From NCBI GenBank assembly GCA_937124965.1, contig CAKZLB010000046.1, positions 164,776 to 228,775 on the forward strand: a DNA stretch of 64,000 bases. The letters run 5' to 3'. The notes below the pieces were generated by a model. The model worked only from the letters and a program-made list of their open reading frames with translations, was not told the origin of the DNA and searched no databases. The first letter of the stretch is position 1; each line of letters begins with the position of its first letter. This DNA is from an uncultured Bacteroidota bacterium (GTDB lineage: Bacteria; Bacteroidota; Bacteroidia; NS11-12g; UBA9320). A program made the translations under genes and the position numbers. Positions 61,912 to 64,000 of this stretch are shown here, one piece after another.

Positions 61912-62846
61912 AAGAATCACTTTTCTACGCTAAGATTCTCCTTTTTGGGGAATATGGAATCATTCAAGACTCAATGGGTTTGTCTATTCCTTACAGTTCA
62001 TTTAAGGGAAGTTTAAAATTTAACCAAGATTTAAAAGGCGATTCGCTTATTTCCAATCAACATTTAGAAAAGTTCGGAAATTACATCAATGAGCTTTCTG
62101 ACTCTGGAGAATTACTTTTTTCTTTCGATTCTGCAAAGTTTTACTCAGACCTTTCAGACGGAATGAGTTTCGACTCAAGTATTCCACAAGGGTTTGGTGT
62201 TGGTAGTTCTGGTGCGTTGGTTGCTGCGATTTATGATCGATATTCGACCGACAAAATTGATTTCGACAAAAAGCCAAGTAGTAATCAAATTGCAAAATTA
62301 AAATCCATCTTCGGACAAATGGAAAGTTATTTCCATGGAAAAAGCTCTGGACTTGACCCATTAATTTGTTATTTAAACTTACCAGTTCTTATTAAGTCCA
62401 AAGAGAATATGGGAACCGTTGGATTGCCTTCTGCCAATGAGAATGGTAAAGGTGCAATCTTTCTTATAAACAGCGGACAGCCAGGTAAAACCGAACCGAT
62501 GATCAACATCTTTATGGAAAAGATGAAAAATGAAGGCTTCCGAAACATGTTGCGCAAAGAATTTAAGAAGTATAACGATGCGTGTATTCAGTCTTTCTTA
62601 AAACGAGACATTGCACCTTTGTTCTCCAATATAAAGGAACTATCTAGTCTTTTATTAAAGAACTTCTCTCCAATGATTCCAACTGTTTTCCATAACCTAT
62701 GGAAAGAAGGTATTGAATCAAATGCATACTACTTAAAGTTGTGTGGAAGCGGTGGAGGTGGATATTTCTTAGGTTTCACACAAGATATTGACGAAGCTCA
62801 AAAAAGACTGAAAGACTACCCTCTGGAAGTTGTATTCACATTCTAA
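61905..62846 (+). CDS. Mevalonate kinase-like GHMP kinase
   Basis: A 313-residue GHMP kinase: N-terminal AKILLFGEYGIIQDSMGLSI (the GKVILFGEH-type motif), the ATP loop PQGFGVGSSGALVAAIYDRY (about residues 87-106), ESYFHGKSSGLDPLICYLN with the catalytic Lys/Asp region, and the C-terminal LCGSGGGGYFLGFT glycine motif. The layout fits mevalonate kinase, phosphorylating mevalonate to mevalonate 5-phosphate. It overlaps mvaD and is followed after 2 bases by the UbiA gene, so the three are one operon. Confidence 0.88.
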   Translation: MLKESLFYAKILLFGEYGIIQDSMGLSIPYSSFKGSLKFNQDLKGDSLISNQHLEKFGNYINELSDSGELLFSFDSAKFYSDLSDGMSFDSSIPQGFGVGSSGALVAAIYDRYSTDKIDFDKKPSSNQIAKLKSIFGQMESYFHGKSSGLDPLICYLNLPVLIKSKENMGTVGLPSANENGKGAIFLINSGQPGKTEPMINIFMEKMKNEGFRNMLRKEFKKYNDACIQSFLKRDIAPLFSNIKELSSLLLKNFSPMIPTVFHNLWKEGIESNAYYLKLCGSGGGGYFLGFTQDIDEAQKRLKDYPLEVVFTF

Positions 62847-62848
62847 TT

Positions 62849-63730
62849 GTGGCTGTTGTAAGCCGTAAAGTTCGATATTTTCTATTCAAAGTTTTTGGTC
62901 TGCTTTCAATTGTGCGGTGGCCAAATGTTCTTTTTACAATCATTACTCAATACATCGCTGCTGTATACATTTTCGCACCGAACAAAAGGTACTGGGCAAT
63001 ACTCAAGGACTTTGAACTACACTTTATCGTTGCGTCTTCTGCATTCATAATCGCTGCTGGATTTATTATCAATAGTTTTTACGATTACGAAAAAGACTTA
63101 GTCAATAGACCACACAAAACACTATTTGATCGAGTTGTAAGTAAGGAGTTTTGTTTAAATACCTACTTCGTGCTAAACGGAATAGGGCTATTCTTCGCTG
63201 CTCTAGCATCATGGCGTGTATTGCTCTTTTTTAGTGTTTTTGCCTTTGGACTCTGGTTTTATTCTCATAAGTTACAGAAGCTACCAATCATACGAGAAGT
63301 TACAGCATCTATATTATCCGTTTTATCTGTTTTTAGTATCGTTTTGTATTATCAGCAGCTAAACTTAGTTATGGTTATCTATGGTAGTTTTTATATGTGC
63401 CTACTTCTCAATCGGGAGATTATAAAAAACTTACGAAACATTGAAGGTGATATTGTCGTAGGAAATAGTTCCATTTCTACGGTTTGGGGCAGCAAAACGA
63501 GTAAACACATTTTTGGAATTGTATCTGTGTTAATGGGATTACTCGCATATAGCTTTTATGTTATTTCGGATGGTAGTTACGTTGTAGAATTTGTAGTGAC
63601 TACATCAATTATTTTACTAGTGACATGGCTTTTATTAATAACCGCCAAAACACAACGTCAATATCAAATTGCTCATTCGCTTTACAAACTACAAATGGCC
63701 ATCAGTGTATTATACCTAATGATCTATTAA
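62849..63730 (+). CDS. UbiA-family prenyltransferase
   Basis: A 293-residue membrane prenyltransferase with about 8-9 helices. The first Asp-rich motif is clear (NSFYDYEKDLVNRP, about residues 77-90). The second site reads REIIKNLRNIEGDIVVG, with Asn/Arg/Asn at places that are usually Asp, keeping only the terminal GD. Related flavobacterial genes beside the mevalonate cluster are named geranylgeranylglycerol-phosphate geranylgeranyltransferase, but the acceptor is uncertain. Start GTG at 62849, 2 bases after the kinase stop. Its 3' end overlaps the next gene by 4 bases. Confidence 0.85.
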   Translation: MAVVSRKVRYFLFKVFGLLSIVRWPNVLFTIITQYIAAVYIFAPNKRYWAILKDFELHFIVASSAFIIAAGFIINSFYDYEKDLVNRPHKTLFDRVVSKEFCLNTYFVLNGIGLFFAALASWRVLLFFSVFAFGLWFYSHKLQKLPIIREVTASILSVLSVFSIVLYYQQLNLVMVIYGSFYMCLLLNREIIKNLRNIEGDIVVGNSSISTVWGSKTSKHIFGIVSVLMGLLAYSFYVISDGSYVVEFVVTTSIILLVTWLLLITAKTQRQYQIAHSLYKLQMAISVLYLMIY

Positions 63731-64000
63731 TCTATTTTTAAGATTTTCTTCTGATATACTAAGCCAAACTCGTCAGTAATCTCGATAATATAAACGCCTG
63801 AAGTATAGTTGTTCAGCGACACGTTGACTTCCGAGCGTACATGTGATGGCTCCAGTTGCTGCATTATAACTCCTTGAATATTTTGAACATTAACCCGTGC
63901 AATTCTTAAACTTGAACTACGTATGGTAACGTCATTTTGGGTTGGGTTTGGAAAAACTTTTAACTCAGAAACAAAGACATTACGGACACTGCCCCAGAGG
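63727..64000 (-). CDS. T9SS-secreted protein, 3' part (gene continues beyond window)
   Basis: Only the C-terminal 90 residues are in the window; the 5' end lies past 64000. The segment is a type A T9SS sorting domain: SELKVFPNPTQNDVTIRSSS, then a beta-rich stretch, NNYTSGVYIIEITDEFG and the basic tail QKKILKID. The frame is open to the window edge. The passenger domain cannot be seen. Confidence 0.88.
   Translation of the reverse strand, partial: LWGSVRNVFVSELKVFPNPTQNDVTIRSSSLRIARVNVQNIQGVIMQQLEPSHVRSEVNVSLNNYTSGVYIIEITDEFGLVYQKKILKID

Overview
The window is one contiguous stretch of an AT-rich Bacteroidetes chromosome, most likely a marine or freshwater member of the Flavobacteriales. The evidence is a type IX secretion (T9SS)/gliding gene cluster (gldJ, porP/sprF-like, porU, porV), four secreted proteins with T9SS-type C-terminal sorting domains, many promoters of the Bacteroidetes -7 form TAnnTTTG, a mevalonate-pathway gene set and menB of menaquinone synthesis. 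Nothing looks like a prophage, an insertion sequence, a CRISPR array or an integrated island.

Layout. 0-6.3 kb: housekeeping genes (DUF3822-like, rsmD, coaD, NUDIX, pyrE, a TerB/J-domain protein, ahcY, bacilliredoxin). 6.3-14.3 kb: the T9SS cluster. 14.3-22.8 kb: lon, a sodium/solute symporter, a lipoprotein, pfkA, a class IV aminotransferase and nupC. 22.8-24.37 kb: no protein genes; three tandem small-RNA genes. 24.4-32 kb: fused isobutyryl-CoA mutase (icmF), a 15-bp tandem repeat, the rtcB operon with an unusual leader carrying two terminators and two mini-ORFs, and an iron alcohol dehydrogenase. 32-43 kb: bestrophin, menB, the operon UMF1-type MFS transporter - rsmE - DUF4159 - lipid kinase - small protein, and tig-clpP-clpX with tRNA-Leu upstream. 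43-57 kb: two tandem Asp-box T9SS cargo paralogues, holA, an HsdR-N-like protein, nhaD, a glycosyltransferase, TPR and VWA proteins, a queuosine-precursor transporter and a large T9SS cargo protein. 57-64 kb: a J-domain membrane protein and the mevalonate/prenyl cluster (GYDIA-type GHMP kinase, mvaD, mevalonate kinase, UbiA), ending in the 3' part of another T9SS cargo gene.

The most striking region is 22.9-24.33 kb. Three ncRNA units of about 180-200 nt lie head to tail with a period of about 520 bp. Each has a near-perfect sigma-54 promoter (TGGCA[C/T]-N5-TTGCAA), a GAGA-N5-TCTC inverted repeat 133-134 bp upstream of the -24 GG (a likely enhancer-binding-protein site), a conserved 5' block, a 5'/3' closing stem with covarying bases, and an intrinsic terminator. 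The arrangement resembles the multi-copy, sigma-54-dependent Qrr RNAs of Vibrio in logic but not in sequence. No RpoN or enhancer-binding-protein gene is in the window.

A second theme is leaderless transcription. In at least eight genes the TAnnTTTG element (or a one-base variant) ends only 4-6 bases before the start codon, so the transcript should begin at or very near the start codon. This also corrects several start sites.
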